Part shown: in pieces, positions 1 to 11,193 of the stretch
Layout of the letters: each line of letters begins with the position of its first letter
Numbering within the stretch: position 1 is the stretch's first letter
DNA from: Shinisaurus crocodilurus
Taxonomy: Eukaryota; Chordata; Lepidosauria; Squamata; Shinisauridae
Reading direction: 5' to 3'
NCBI GenBank assembly: GCA_021292165.1
Contig: CM037878.1
Location: 232,591,546-232,655,545, forward strand
DNA: 64,000 nucleotides
Program-made: the position numbers and the translations under genes
Notes under the pieces: generated by a model
Database searches by the model: none
What the model saw: the letters and a program-made list of their open reading frames with translations, nothing else
What the model was told of the DNA's origin: nothing

Positions 1-480
1 ACACCCACTCTACTGACCAAAGAGAGTCAGTAGTGAAAATGCCCAAAGAGAGAGGAGAGAGAGAACCCACATGCACTGGCTTTAGAAAAGCCCCTTCCCC
101 TTTAGATATTTTACGGTCTTTCCCTGGAGAAAGAAGCTGGATTACAAAATGCTTCATTCTTAGTTTGAGAGCTACTGGGGGGTCAAGCTTGCTTTGAAGC
201 AATTGCCTCTGCCCTAAAGCCCTTAACTCTTGGCTGAATGTTACACATGCAGAGGAAAGGATCTCTGCATGTGTAGATAACCACTCTCTACTTTGTAGTT
301 ATTACTACAGTTATATCCGGGATGAGTCTTGGCATTTGGGGTGTGGAAGCTTTTCAGGTTTAGCCCTGGCTCAGATTAAGCTAAAGCTTGAGAATCACAG
401 TTACAAACCAACAGGCTCTCTGCACATGCTCATTTGGCGCGCTCTATTTATTTGGCACATAGACAACAGTTTCCCTGGTA
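1..480. other. Non-coding stretch, no feature recognised
   Basis: AT-rich sequence with short purine runs (a GAGAGA tract near 50-62). I see no coding region and no transposon end that I can name. Confidence 0.5.
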
Positions 481-608
481 GTTCAAGAAAATAAAGGCAT
501 CTCTGCATGACAGCTTTTTGAACTGGTTTAGGCTAAACTTTTTGAACTGATTGCAGCCTAGACCAGTTCAAAAAGCTGTCATGCAGAGATGCCTTTATTT
601 TCTTGAAC
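481..608. repeat. Perfect 47-bp inverted repeat (hairpin)
   Basis: Bases 481-527 are the exact reverse complement of 562-608, separated by a loop of about 34 bases that itself contains a shorter pair (TAGGCT/AGCCTA). The right arm runs directly into a CR1-type 3' end at about 609. A perfect pair of arms this long implies recent origin or gene conversion. It could be a foldback MITE or a LINE-associated inverted duplication; I see no clear target-site duplication. Confidence 0.8.
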
Positions 609-746
609 TCCATACTGGAGGCATTCAAGGTGCAGCTGGACAGCCATCTGTCAGATATGTTTTAGCTTAGATTCCTGCACTGAGCAGGGGATTGGACTTG
701 ATGGCCTTATAGGCCCCTTCCAACTCTACTATTCTATGATTCTATA
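609..746 (+). mobile_element. CR1-type LINE 3' end
   Basis: The stretch carries the CR1-like 3' end common in reptile genomes: a CAGCTGGACAGCCATCTGTC box, then a segment ending GGCCCCTTCCAACTCTACTA followed by ATTCTATGATTCTAT short tandem units. CR1 elements end in such octamer-like repeats and are usually severely 5'-truncated, as here. No reverse-transcriptase sequence remains. Confidence 0.75.
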
Positions 747-933
747 AACTGATAGAAACAAAACTTGCAGCACAGATTGACTGTTGCTACTGCTATTATA
801 ACTCCAGCTTGGTATTAAAAACTGTGGTACATGCAATGCCAACCATGTACCAGAAACTGTAGCTAAAAAAGGAGGGGCAAGTTGCAACAGGGAATTTCGA
901 TCACTGTAGAGATTAATGTCCAGGAACTAACTC

Positions 934-1019
934 TGCAATCCAATCTGTGTTTACTTAGAAGTAACAGTCCCACTTGAGTTAAATAGGGCTTATTCCCAGG
1001 TTAGTTGACACAGGATTGA
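934..1019. mobile_element. Short palindromic MITE (CAATCC...GGATTG family), diverged
   Basis: About 86 bp that starts GCAATCC and ends AGGATTG, with TTTACTTAGAAGTAA and GGGCTTATTCCC inside. Similar units occur at 1463-1548, 14557-14641 and 28656-28736, so this is a dispersed family whose two halves are imperfect reverse complements. The superfamily is not clear. Confidence 0.5.
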
Positions 1020-1462
1020 AGTTAAAGAGGAACTATCCCAAGGCTGTAGCCATTGGGATGTGTGGGCAAATCAGAACATTGTTCTTTCATTTTTTTAAGT
1101 GTCTGCCTCTTTTACATGTTCAAATATAAGGAAAAATATACAGTCAGCATTCTACCCAATTTCCCAGTAAGGAATAAAACCTGCTTCCAGTTTCCAGTGT
1201 CCTGCCCAATGAATGTAAAGCCACTGAATAATTGACAGGACAGGAGTTTATTTTTAAATGATATAGAATTATTTTTATCATATTAATATTAAAGATAATT
1301 AAAATAGAATTTGATTTTTACTCCCATTTTTAAAATAAAGTAACTTTAAATATACTGGGCTACCTGTATTTATGCTCTGGCTGTTTTGCATTGATATTGC
1401 CCTCCCACCATGAAATCTCAGGCACCTTCTGCAAAAAAAAACAACTAGTTATGATCCCGAGA

Positions 1463-1548
1463 CTGCAATTCTGTACCCACTTACCTGAGAGTAAGGCCCA
1501 TTGAACTCAATGGGATTTACTTCTGAGCAGAGATGTAAGATTGCACTG
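1463..1548. mobile_element. Short palindromic MITE (CAATCC...GGATTG family)
   Basis: Starts TGCAATTCTGTACC and ends GATGTAAGATTGCA, with the internal pair CTTACCTGAGAGTAAG and TTTACTTCTGAG around a central CCATTGAACTCAATGG palindrome. It belongs to the same dispersed family as 14557-14641, and its inverted-repeat layout suggests a non-autonomous DNA transposon. Confidence 0.55.
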
Positions 1549-2508
1549 TGAGTTAACCGTACCAGTGAGTTCTTTTTAAATGTTTAGACTTTAGTCTCTG
1601 CAAGCTCTTTGGGAAGTTTGCACAAATTTCATGTCTGCCATGGGGTTTATTAGCGAATCCTACAAATCACCACTGTCGGAAATAACTGCTAGGATTCATG
1701 CCTACCATTTGTACTCCAACCAGCTCATACCTTGGGACAGGGCAGAAGGACTAGAAAAATGACATGGGCAACAAGAGAAGTCTTTGTCGCACTAGTCTGT
1801 AACAGAGCTGAGAAAGGGAGATGTGTGCTAGGAGAAACAGGGAGGGGAAGGGGGAAAGTAACAGCCCTTTAGGACTCATGGGGCTTCCTTCTTCTTGTTT
1901 TGCTCTCCAAACAGTTCAGTTCATATCTCTAAGGACTGGGCAGAAGGAAAGAAATGTATTTGCTGCAACTTTAGAGAGCATTGAAGGAAAGAGAGACAGA
2001 GAGAGCACAATTCCACCTGTATCAGCTCTGCTTTGAAGCACAGGGAGGAGGCAAGCGGGCTGCTGCTGTTTGCTGCACCTCTGGGCTCTCTCTCCTCTTC
2101 CTCCTCTTCAGTGTTGCCACTTCAGCTGTGGCAGTAACTGTGGCTCACCAAGTTGCTCTACCGCTGGGCTTTCTCCTCTTCTCCCATCCAGCCAGTCCCA
2201 ATGGTGCAGCTGCTGGCAGCAGCTTCAGGAGGAGAGAAGGGGGACACTCTGTGCCAGCTGGCAACTGGCTTTCTCTGTGAGTTGCAGAGTGGGACAGATG
2301 GAAATGGAGGGTGGGCTGGCAGCAGCAAGAGGGGGAGACTCATTCTGCCACCTGAGCAAGTGATTGGCCTCCTCTCCTCCTGCCTGGCTCGCCCGCTCTC
2401 TGCCTGGCTCCACCTACTGGAGTAACATTTAAATGGTTCCCCTGCACTGAGGTGGTGCAGCATGAAAAAGGAACCTACTAGTAGTAGAAACAGGGACTCT
2501 GAACTAGG
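1549..2508. other. Non-coding stretch, moderately GC-rich at 1990-2420
   Basis: Several short overlapping open frames occur in 1980-2425, rich in Leu, Ser and Gly, as expected for CTG/CTC-rich non-coding DNA. None resembles a known protein and none has splice context that I trust. Confidence 0.4.
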
Positions 2509-2822
2509 GATGTGCAATGACGCGGCGGGACCATTCTGCGCCTGCGCAGGGTCCATTTCCGGGTCCCAAATGCAGCGAAACAGGTTAGTAAATCGTTCGA
2601 GCGGCGCTGTGCGCTGCTTGAAAAAATGAGGCAGGGAGGGGGCGGGGGGGAAATAAGGTTCGGGCGGCGCGCCCAGCCTTATTTTCACGTCTACTCTGAA
2701 CTTTTGTTCCGAGTCCCGAGTCGAGTCCTGAGTCCCATTAAAAATATACGGACTCGAGTGGGACTCGAGTCGGAGGGAGGACTCAGTTGGACTCGTGAGT
2801 CGAGTCCGAGTCCCCATCCCTC
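2509..2822. mobile_element. Possible non-autonomous DNA transposon, GC-rich
   Basis: Begins TAGGGATGTGCAATGACG and ends GAGTCCCCATCCCT, giving a short GGGATG/CATCCC terminal match. Inside are repeated GACTCGAGT/GAGTCGAGTC words and a palindromic CTGCGCCTGCGCAG. CpG density far exceeds the flanks. No convincing target duplication was found. The element at 10187-10905 shares the termini, which supports a family, but the superfamily is not established. Confidence 0.4.
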
Positions 2823-2837
2823 CTGCAATGAGGTCTA

Positions 2838-3195
2838 TGTGGGGCTGCCCTTAAGTTGGTCCGGAAGCTGCAGCTAGTGCAGAATGCAGCAGTTCAGCTC
2901 TTTTCAAGGGCTGCCCTTTTCAGCATGTAACTCCTTTGCTGAGGAAACTGCACTGGCTGCCTATTTGCTATTGGGCCAGGTTTAATGTTTTGTAATTTGT
3001 ATAGAATGCCCTAAACAACTTGGGACCAGGATATCTGAAAGTGCATCTTGTCCCTTATCAGCCCTCCTGGTCACCGGTTGGATGAGGCACTTCTGGTGGT
3101 TCTGCATGGACTGTCCTGAGATCTGTTTAGAACTTTCAGTGTACTGGCTCCAGCTCTGTGGAATTCCCTGCCAGCTGTTCTGATAGGCGACAATG
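2838..3195 (+). pseudogene. L2-clade LINE reverse transcriptase C-terminal fragment, decayed
   Basis: Read on the plus strand, the sequence matches in order the C-terminal region of the intact L2 ORF elsewhere in this window: a piece like LVQNAA, then a piece like LHWLP, then the alternating hydrophobic part near the end. Frameshifts and stops have destroyed the frame. A SINE head follows directly. It is an old, non-functional insertion. Confidence 0.65.
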
Positions 3196-3255
3196 TGCCA
3201 GTGTGGCATAGTGGTGAGAGTGTTGGACTGGGGCTCAGGAGATGGCCCACTTGGC
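3196..3255 (+). mobile_element. 5' head of a tRNA-derived SINE (Sauria-like)
   Basis: GTGGCATAGTGGTGAGAGTG followed by TTGGACTGGGGCTCAGGAGA matches the tRNA-like head seen in the fuller copies at 7022-7266 and 15552-15770. The copy stops before the B box. Confidence 0.65.
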
Positions 3256-4885
3256 CACGGTAAAAGTGATCAGAAATACAAGACAGCAATTTGGCCAACA
3301 TTTAAGGACAATTTAAGTACAATGAGGGCTAAACACTTAAAATGCCACTCCAACTTTCGTCATAAGGGCTTTATGTGCCTTGTACTCTCCAGAATGATGC
3401 CAGGGGTAGCCAGACCCTACAAAAATGCTCATGCCACAAAAATATGTTAGCTTCTCATTGTACCAAGATTATATATATTGGCTACAGACTACCATGGGTA
3501 CTGTTCCAGAATTTAACTAACAAAATCTTAAACCACCTTATAAGCATGCAGTTAGAAGTGTACACAATATTAATCTCTTTACAGCTCTGGTTGCAGTTAA
3601 GGTGTGCCAAGGAGCTACTTATTCCCATCAATTCTAAAATCCGCTATCAAATTATACATAGCATGGAAAGAGTAGCGGAAATCAAACACTTGATGGAGGG
3701 TCACTAAGGAGGATACTAGCCTGACTTTTCTGGAAGCAAAGTGGGATCAAAGAAAGTCTGAGAGAAAAGACTACTTGGCCAATCAACATACCAGCCACCA
3801 TATATTACTATAAGAAACATTATCTGAGGAATTTGATCCTTACTGCTGAATTGCAATTTTATGCAGGAAATTAGTTTTACATTTCTGGTACAGCTTTCTG
3901 GGGAAGTCTTAAACTCTGCTTAAACCTTGCTGGTCATAATATCAACTTCCTCTTTTTTCAAAATTATTGGTAACATTATGCTTATGTCAACATTTTTGGG
4001 TCCTTTTTAAAGATCCCTTTAAAAAATTTCTTTGTGTGAAAATATGAGCCATTCTTTGAGAAATGCTTCACTAACTATAAATTAGTAGTTGCTGGCAAGA
4101 GGGTGGATGAAGGAGCACAAACAATGGGAAGGTGACTTGGGACAGCATGGAGAGATGTGCCCTTATGGACAATTATTGCTTTGCCTAGATGGGGGGAAGA
4201 GGTGAGAAATGATGCCATTTCCTGGCTGTCATGCTAGCCAGTTTGACCACACAAGCCTCACCTTGTGGATTCCAGATTAAACACGGGAAATACATGTGGG
4301 CTTAGTCTTGAATAAAGGGAGTCCCTGATGTAGGGAATTCTTAAAGGAACTTACTTCTGAGAAAACATGCATAGGATTGCATTGTTAGTCATTTTATTTT
4401 TAGCCTGGGTCCCTCAAGTTTAAACTTTTATGTTTTTAATTGATGTTGGCTTTAACAGCTTTATAGTGTATTTTAATGGTTTTTATACTGTATTTTAATA
4501 TTTTGTTTGTTTGTGAGACACCCCAAGAACCTCTGTTATGAGATGCCTATAGTACAGAACATAAAAAAATATAATATAAAAACAAAAATAAATAAATACC
4601 CAGAGATTTCTCCAAACAATAATGTATTTTGACAACAGTATGGAGGCTGGCTCAGCCTAATTGTTTGTATAACCTACTCATTTGGAATCATTTTCCCCCT
4701 TCAGACTTTTGGTGAAAAGTAAAATCGAGCCATCTAAATCTGCACAGGTAACACTGGAATGGAATCCACAGTCAATGGACTCTTTAATTTTCTTCCCATA
4801 GTGCCAAAAACCATTTCCTAACAATGAGGATTGCTTCACCACATTGATGACTACCAAAGAAACAGTTTGGTAAAGACCTACCCAA
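3256..4885. other. Non-coding stretch with diverged repeat pieces
   Basis: Bases 3425-3505 resemble the dispersed repeat at 38490-38905 (a GCTCATGCCACAAA word followed by GGCTACAGACTACCATGG). Bases 4340-4390 carry half of the GGATTG MITE family. I see no coding capacity. Confidence 0.4.
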
Positions 4886-4943
4886 ACCCTACTGCATTCA
4901 GCGGAGCTTACTCTCAGGCAAGTGGCATATATATGATTGCAGC
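4886..4943. mobile_element. Fragment of the CAATCC/GGATTG palindromic MITE
   Basis: Keeps the GCTTACTCTCAGGCAAGTGG and TATGATTGCAG portions of the family described at 1463-1548. Confidence 0.4.
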
Positions 4944-5089
4944 CTAACTTATTTAAAAGGCCTGGGTGAATAAAAAGTGCTGAAATGGGCTGGTGCTGAA
5001 AAGACCATGAAAATTGCACCAGGTGTGCCTCTCTAGGGTATTTGTTCTATATTGCACCAGGGTGCTTCCACCGAAGACTGAAAGGCCCT

Positions 5090-5325
5090 CTCTCTAGTGT
5101 TCACCTGCCTCATCTCATTTGGTCAGAACACTCAGAGAAGGAAGAACTTAAGATCCAGGTAGGTGCGTATGGGAGAAGACCGTCTTTCAGGTTACTTGGT
5201 CCCAAGCCATTTAGAGCTTTAAAGGTTAAAACCAGCACTTTAAATTGGGCCCAGAAATTGGCTGGGAGCCAAAGCAGCTGACAAAATACAGGTGTAATGT
5301 GTTCAAAGTGCCCGATGCCAGTTAA
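5090..5325 (-). mobile_element. L2 LINE fragment, C-terminal RT region
   Basis: The plus-strand sequence around 5205-5320 (GCCATTTAGAGCTTTAAAGG, AAAACCAGCACTTTAAATTG, then GGTGTAATGTG) aligns with the matching part of the L2 at 60460-60560, which is read on the minus strand. The fragment lacks both ends and is decayed. Confidence 0.55.
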
Positions 5326-6499
5326 TAATCATGTGTCCCTGTTCTGCACCAACTGCGTAGTTTCTGAACTGTTTTTAAGGGCAACTCCATGCACAACTCA
5401 TTGCAACAGAACAGAATAGTTTGCTATCACAACATGATCATCCTTTTTTGGTGCCATGTTACTTCAGTAACCTAATATAATGAAAACTGTTTACCGTTAG
5501 TTGTAAATGGAAAGTGCTTTTTGAATTGAATAAGAATTGGGAGTTGTCACTTTGACCTCATTTGCGTTCAACAGGCTCTTTTGTTATGATGACTTTAAAC
5601 AATTGCATTTTTCCCCTTCAGCAACAACAGACGGTGAATAGTCTGGTAAATAAGACAGAATACAGCTGGTTTCATTAGCAAGTATCAAGATCACTATCTA
5701 TTTTTCTTCCTTTTGTTATGCAGCTATATTTTATTTGTGATGGGGGGGAATTAAGTTGTTTCTGGGAGAGACATTAACGGAGAGCAACTCGGCTATAATT
5801 AATAGCCATTATATATATATATATATATATATATCTGTGTGTGATTCAACATTAAAACTGTTCCAGCTGCCAAAATACAAGCCTAAATGACTTATATACT
5901 TTCAAGGGTATGCGGACTGCATATACAATGAATGAACCCAGGTCCACAATCAAGGCGAAGGGGTGGTTTGAAAGATGCAGGCTCTCCTGTGCAGAAGTAC
6001 ACCCTCCACCCCCACCCCACTTTGAAACAGCTTGGGATACTCAGTTTTCTCAGCAAAAACTGTGATTTATGTTCCAGCAGAATATGCTACTTCAGGGCAT
6101 GTGGCTGAGAATAGTGAAACCCCGAAGCTTCCTAGGAAAGTGATTTTCCCACCACTATGGTCAGTGAACACCCCTGTGTGTAAAATGTGCTCCACAGGAA
6201 AACTTAACACCTCAGAGAGAAAGGCACATGAACCATTTGTCTGGGTAATGCTTGAATAGCCAGTGATAGCAAACATCAATACAGAAACATGTTTTAAAGC
6301 ACAAAGAGAGAAAAAAACGCACATCAAATCAGAACTTCCAGTTTAACTTTGATCAGCAGACCATAATGATTACTTATTAGAATACAGTAAGAAAAACATG
6401 TTTTAATTGTTTCTAAAATGTATTAAATGATTTATTGTAATTGTCCCCTTCTTTTGCCCTTACTGTATTTTATAAGCCCTTACCTCCCTGAGCCTTACC
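5326..6499. other. Non-coding stretch with an (AT)n microsatellite
   Basis: A perfect AT dinucleotide run lies at 5811-5834. The remainder is AT-rich, without recognisable coding sequence or element ends. Confidence 0.5.
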
Positions 6500-7525
6500 T
6501 TACCTCTGGCTGGTGGCCCAGCTACGCCACTATCTGGACAGGGATAGCCTGGTCTCAGTAATCTACGCTCTGGTAATCTCTAAACTAGACTACTGCAATG
6601 CACTCTACATGGGGCTGCCTTTGAAGACTGTTTGGCAGCTGCAGCTTGTGCAAAATGCGGCAGCCAGGCTTATTGCAGGGACCAGAAAGTCCGAGCACAT
6701 TACACCAGTTCTGGCCCATTTGCACTGGCTGCCAATATACTTCCGAGCCGAATTCAAGGTGCTGGTTCTAACCTATAAAGCCCTACACGGCTTAGGACCA
6801 CAATACCTGACGGAACATCTCTCCCAACCGCAATCTACCTGGACACTACGCTCAACATCTGGGGCCCTCCTCCAACTGCCACCTCCAAGAGAGGCTCGAT
6901 TGGTGGCAACAAGGAGGAGGGCCTTCTCAGTGGTAGCCCCCCAAGTATGGAATAAACTCCTCACTGAGGCCCGTCTGGCACCAACCTTACTATCTTTTCA
7001 GTGCCAGGCTAAGACTTCCCTCTATTTATTTATTTAATTATATTTATACCCCACCTTTTTTCCTGAAAGGAACCGAAGGCGGCTTACATAATCCTCCTCC
7101 TCTTCCTCTCCATTTTATCCTCACAACAACCCTGTGAGGTAGGTTAGACTGAGAGTCAGTGACTGACCCAAAGTCACCCAGTGAATTTCATGGCGGAGCG
7201 GGGACTAGAACTCGGATCTCCCGAGTCCCAGTCCAACACTCTAACCACTATGCCACACTGGCTATGCCAAGGCATTCAATAGTTAAGAGCTCAAAATAGC
7301 ACATGGGGGGGGGGATTGTCACCTGTAGGCTTAGTTTTATTAACTTTTTGTATTGTCATTTTAAACTGTGCTTTTAAATTTGGTTTTTAATCTTTTTAAC
7401 TACAGTATATTGTATGTTTTTATTGTTGTTGTTTTTTAATGTATAAATTGATGTGAACCGCCCAGAGAGCTTCAGCTGTGGGGCGGTATAGAAATGAAAT
7501 AAATGAAATGAAATGAAATGAAATG
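6500..7525 (+). mobile_element. 5'-truncated L2-clade LINE (RT tail and 3' UTR), split by a SINE
   Basis: The element starts inside the reverse-transcriptase C-terminal region (open frame 6513-7037, 174 residues, including SKLDYCNALYMGLPLKTVWQ and LVQNAAARLI). This aligns almost without gaps to residues 610-760 of the intact L2 ORF at 60213-62522. The frame is open to the point where a minus-strand SINE (7022-7266) interrupts it. The L2 3' UTR resumes at about 7267 and ends with GTGAACCGCCCAGAGAG, GGGGCGGTATAG and a tail of AAATG pentamers. The domains before the RT thumb are missing, as expected from incomplete reverse transcription. It cannot encode an active enzyme. Confidence 0.8.
7022..7266 (-). 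mobile_element. tRNA-derived SINE (Sauria-like), nested in L2
   Basis: Read on the minus strand it has the full layout: AGCCAGTGTGGCATAGTGG head with A-box-like sequence, a B-box-like GAGTTCTAGTCCCC, a CTCACAGGG-type body ending GTTGTTGTGAGGATAAAATG, then GCCGCCTTCGGTTCC and a tail ATAAATATAATTAAATAAAT. Five other copies or pieces of the family occur in the window. Lying inside an L2, it is the younger of the two insertions. Confidence 0.8.
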
Positions 7526-8601
7526 ATTGTACCCTCCATTCATCCTTGCCCTGAGTCTACCAGAAGTCGCCCCTTTGTGCTCCCAGCCTGAAATCCATAA
7601 TTGTTCATGGATCCAGCCACCTAATACATTTTTTTCAACATGGTATCCAGCATGGGCAGAGAGTCTTCTCACTAATTTCCAAGATCTGTCTGGGGTTTGC
7701 TTGGTTTCCATTCTCTGTGATCTGTTTCTAGCAGTCTTTCTCTGGTGCCTATCCTGTGTACCCAGGGCCGGAATACCCTTCTTTTTACTTGCACCACCTT
7801 GCTGCTTTGTTTGCCCATAGATATCCATTACCTTGTATGCCCAGATAGAGCTTCACTCCCCTGAAAAGCACCGAATGCTGCATTCTGAACATATGTATTC
7901 CAGCAGGGTCATCCACACATACTGGGAGCCTGCCTGCTTGTCAAAAGGGTATAGAAAAGGGACCTATACTTGGATGTGCAGCCTCATTTATGGGGCTGTG
8001 GATCTCTGTGTGGCCTACTCTCTTGGAACTATGGAGCAACCATATCTCACAGTGGGAAAACGGGATTGTTAAGGTTGTGGACTATATAAACTAATTGGGG
8101 TTTTTGGTGGACGAGTTGGTAACCTAGGGCACTGTGCTGAGGTGCTTCATGGTCTTGAGCCAAGCACAACTCTTTACTTAGACAGCTTCCCTTCCTTGAC
8201 TCTTTCCTGTATATCCCCTTGCCTCACTGTGTGTGTTGCTTTGTTTTTTTAATTTTCCTTGGAATAGTCAGGATCCAAGGAGAGACCTTGCTCTAGGGCT
8301 CTCCATTCCAAATTCTATTTTTGAACTCCATTTCACGCCCTTGTTGGGCTTCAGATAACAGCATAGTCAGCCATTCAGTGTCCTAGTCTATTGCCTATAT
8401 ATCACCCTTTTTTTAGTGGTCTGAAGACCACAGCCTATTGTGGTCTGAGATTATTCCATTGCATGTCCAAAGGCTGGTAACAGCTGGGATAACCTGTGCC
8501 CACAAAGGGCTTGCAAGGAAATGACTGTGGCCAACCCAGAAGTACAGTCCTTTGTGTTCCTCTTCCTTTGAAATATGGTAAATATAGTCACTGTGACTTT
8601 A
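7526..8601. other. Non-coding stretch, no feature recognised
   Basis: Open frames on both strands near 7472-8072 look incidental: they overlap antisense to one another and have no recognisable domain. No repeat end is evident. Confidence 0.45.
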
Positions 8602-9171
8602 CAGTAATACCTTGGATTACGAGCATAATTCGTTCCAGAACCATGCTCGTAATCCAAAACACTCGTATATCAAAGCGAGTTTCCCCAAAAGAAATAGCGG
8701 AAACTCAGATGATTTGTTCCACAACCATCTAATCACTGCTTTGCCGGCTCCCTGGCTGGGAGCCCCATGGAGGGAGCCGGCAAAACAGTGATTAAATGGT
8801 TGTGGAATGAATCCCCGCCTCGCCTCCACCCTGCTCCCTGCCAGGGAGCCAGCAAAGCAGCGCGAGGCGCCGAGTGAGAAGGCGCACGGCGGACGCCTCC
8901 ACTTGTCTCCCTGCCGGGGAGCCGGAAAAGCAGCCTGGTAGGGAGCTGCATGGAGGGGAGGCGTGGCGCGGCTGCTCGCTCTGCAGGCGCCTCGTTGCTG
9001 CCGTGCTGGCTCCCTGCCCGGCATGGCAGCGCAAGGCGCCCACAGAGCAAGTAACCCAGTGTGCTCATTTTGCAAGACCTCGCTCATTTATCGAGCCAAA
9101 TTTTTTGAAAAATGTTGGCTCGTCTTGCAAAACGCTCGCACACTGGTTACTCGTAATCCAAGGTATTACTG
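8602..9171. mobile_element. Non-autonomous Tigger/pogo-like DNA transposon with GC-rich core
   Basis: Terminal inverted repeats CAGTAATACCTTGGATTACG and its complement at the right end are flanked by the TA dinucleotide expected of Tc1/mariner-pogo insertion (8600-8601 and 9172-9173). About 570 bp long. A GC-rich interior at about 8740-9030 contains diverged reiterations of a GGGAGCC(A/G)GCAAA-type unit and its complement, so open frames appear on both strands there, but none resembles a transposase. A 250-bp relative without the GC-rich core lies at 63600-63849. Confidence 0.8.
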
Positions 9172-9484
9172 TATTTTCTCTTTTCTCCTGATATCATTCT
9201 AAATCTATTCATTTGGTCCCTTCATTTGGTCAGCCATTCTTTGCCATTGATGCTCAAAGTTCTTCTGTTGTGTGTAGCCTCCAAAGACTGCCTTACCAAT
9301 TTCCCTAGTGCCTTCCTCTTATAGCTCCTTGTTCTATCATTGTTACTAGGAATAGTCTGCCAGTAGTCTAGGAGGTTGGTGTACTAGTCAATCATTTTGT
9401 TTCTGTAAACTTTTGTGGTGAAAGAAAAAATATGTATTGTTCACTCTTCCCCCACTTTAGTCTAGAACAGTGCATAGTCTAAAA

Positions 9485-9614
9485 CAGCGGTGGGCAACTT
9501 TTGGCTCTCTATATGTTGCAGCTCTCATCAGCCTTAGCCAGCATAGCTCAGTGGTGAAAGATAATGGGAGTTACAGTCCAACATCATCTGGAGGGCCACT
9601 AGTTGCCCACCCCA
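9485..9614. mobile_element. Foldback hAT-type MITE
   Basis: Begins CAGCGGTGGGCAAC and ends GTTGCCCACCCCAG; the two halves are partly complementary (TCATCTGGAGGGCC on the right). Flanking octamers GTCTAAAA and GTCTACAA match at seven of eight bases, as expected for a hAT target duplication. Same family as 23379-23514 and 45707-45841. Confidence 0.7.
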
Positions 9615-10186
9615 GTCTACAATGTATACACCATGCCTCTGCAAAAATCCCAAGTTTCCCAACATTTCCGGGTTTATTGGGTAGACGTGTATGTGAACTC
9701 GCATGTGCACTATGTGAACAATGACATTTGGCAACAACCTGTTTGAATAAGGCACAGAGTTCTAACTGAAATGTATTAACTTTGACATCAAGAATCTTTC
9801 TTCCAGCTGATAGTGGAGAAATTTAAGGGGAGAACACAGAGAAAAGTCACCAGGATATATAGCACAGAAAAAAATTTGAGCTGAAGTATAATATAATGCT
9901 ATGTCTAAACCAATGTAACTAGGCTGAAGAAGATAATATGCCCAGTTTTGTAGAATTCATATGATAGATATGCAATTTGCTAAGCCACAATGTAAATATG
10001 TCTAGATAGAAAAGTTTTGCTTGAGTAAACTGCATATTTAATACAGCATGACCGTAGGGTTTAAAGGCAGAGCTATTCTTTTGAGGAAGTTTTAAGCAAT
10101 CCAGTCCCTGTGCTGCCATTCAGTAGCCTGGATTTTTAGATCTGGAAGTGCAGTTACCTACCTGAGTAGTGACATTGATCTCGTAG
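9615..10186. other. Non-coding stretch, no feature recognised
   Basis: AT-rich sequence without coding potential or recognisable repeat boundaries. Confidence 0.45.
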
Positions 10187-10905
10187 GGATGTTTGAGTAC
10201 CTGATTTAGTGTTCGCTGGGTGCTCGGCGAGCAACCTCACCACTCAATTCCTCATGCAGCGACAGCGAGACTCCTGGCGGACTTTCCAGGGACCCGGAAG
10301 TAGCCATGAAATCGAACCGGGGGGGCGCCTCGCCCCCGCGTTGGCTCTCTGCGGGGGCGGGGGGCCCGCCTCGATCTTCTGAGCGGTGTGGAGCAGTTCT
10401 CCACGCCGCTCGACCCACCCTCTCTGGTCCTGTCGTGTCACTTCCGGCACCGGAAATGACGCGATGGGACCAGAGCGGGCTGCGCGGGCGGCTCGCCGCA
10501 GAGAGGCGAGCCACCCCAAAGAGAAGGTAAGGCCTTGTGCAGGTGTGAGCAGGGCCGATTTTGGCCCTTTATGCCCACACGAGGCTCGTGGTTACAAGCC
10601 TACGGGCCGGAAGTGATACGACGGGTCCCGGTGCTGTGCCAGGAACTGACGCGATGGGACACCGGCACTGCATTTTTCATGTAAATACCATAGAAAACCA
10701 CTTTAAAACGCCCGCAAATAGCAAATCGCGGCTGTTTTAAGCTGGTTTTCTATGGTATTTACATGAAAAGCACAGCACCGGGGACCTGGAAGCACCTTTT
10801 CCCGGCTCCTCTCCATGGAGATGTGCCGAGCTGGGGAAAAGGTAAGTGCCGCAGTGCTTAGGGGAGTCAAGTGGGGCGAGTTCACCTCCGCGTCCATCCC
10901 AGATC
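10187..10905. mobile_element. Possible GC-rich non-autonomous DNA transposon with internal hairpins
   Basis: A CpG-dense block between AT-rich flanks that begins GTAGGGATGTTTGAG and ends CGCGTCCATCCC, so it shares GGGATG/CATCCC ends with 2509-2822. It contains two large hairpins (10420-10475 and 10673-10769) and repeats of the word GACGCGATGGGAC. The Polinton-derived element starts a few bases further on. Open frames in 10206-10616 appear on both strands and are compositional. Confidence 0.4.
10673..10769. repeat. 36-bp inverted repeat with two mismatches
   Basis: The left arm (about 10674-10709) and right arm (10734-10769) both contain CATGTAAATACCATAGAAAA or its complement. The loop is about 24 bases and GC-rich. 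The structure would extrude or transcribe as a long hairpin. Confidence 0.8.
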
Positions 10906-11193
10906 GAGATTTGTGGACATCCTGAAGGGTAGGACCTCCTGTCAAAATGTTTAACCCCACCCCCAAGAATGATTTATGGCCCTTAAGCCCCACCCACCAG
11001 AAGTCCCACCTCAGCCAGAAGTCCCGCCACCAGAAGATCCGGTCAGGTGACCGGGTCACCTGACGGGGGTCATGAGTCCCTCTACAAACTCACCAGACTG
11101 CTGCGGACCAATACGAAGCAGTTTTAGAGCCCTGATAGCCCCCGGAAACAGAGATGGTCCTGGCCATCTCTGGCCCCTCTCTGGATTGGTCCA

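Noticed and set aside
2158..2817. Minus-strand frame of 219 codons
   Set aside because: Covers a GC-rich putative transposon and unrelated upstream DNA; low-complexity composition and no domain.
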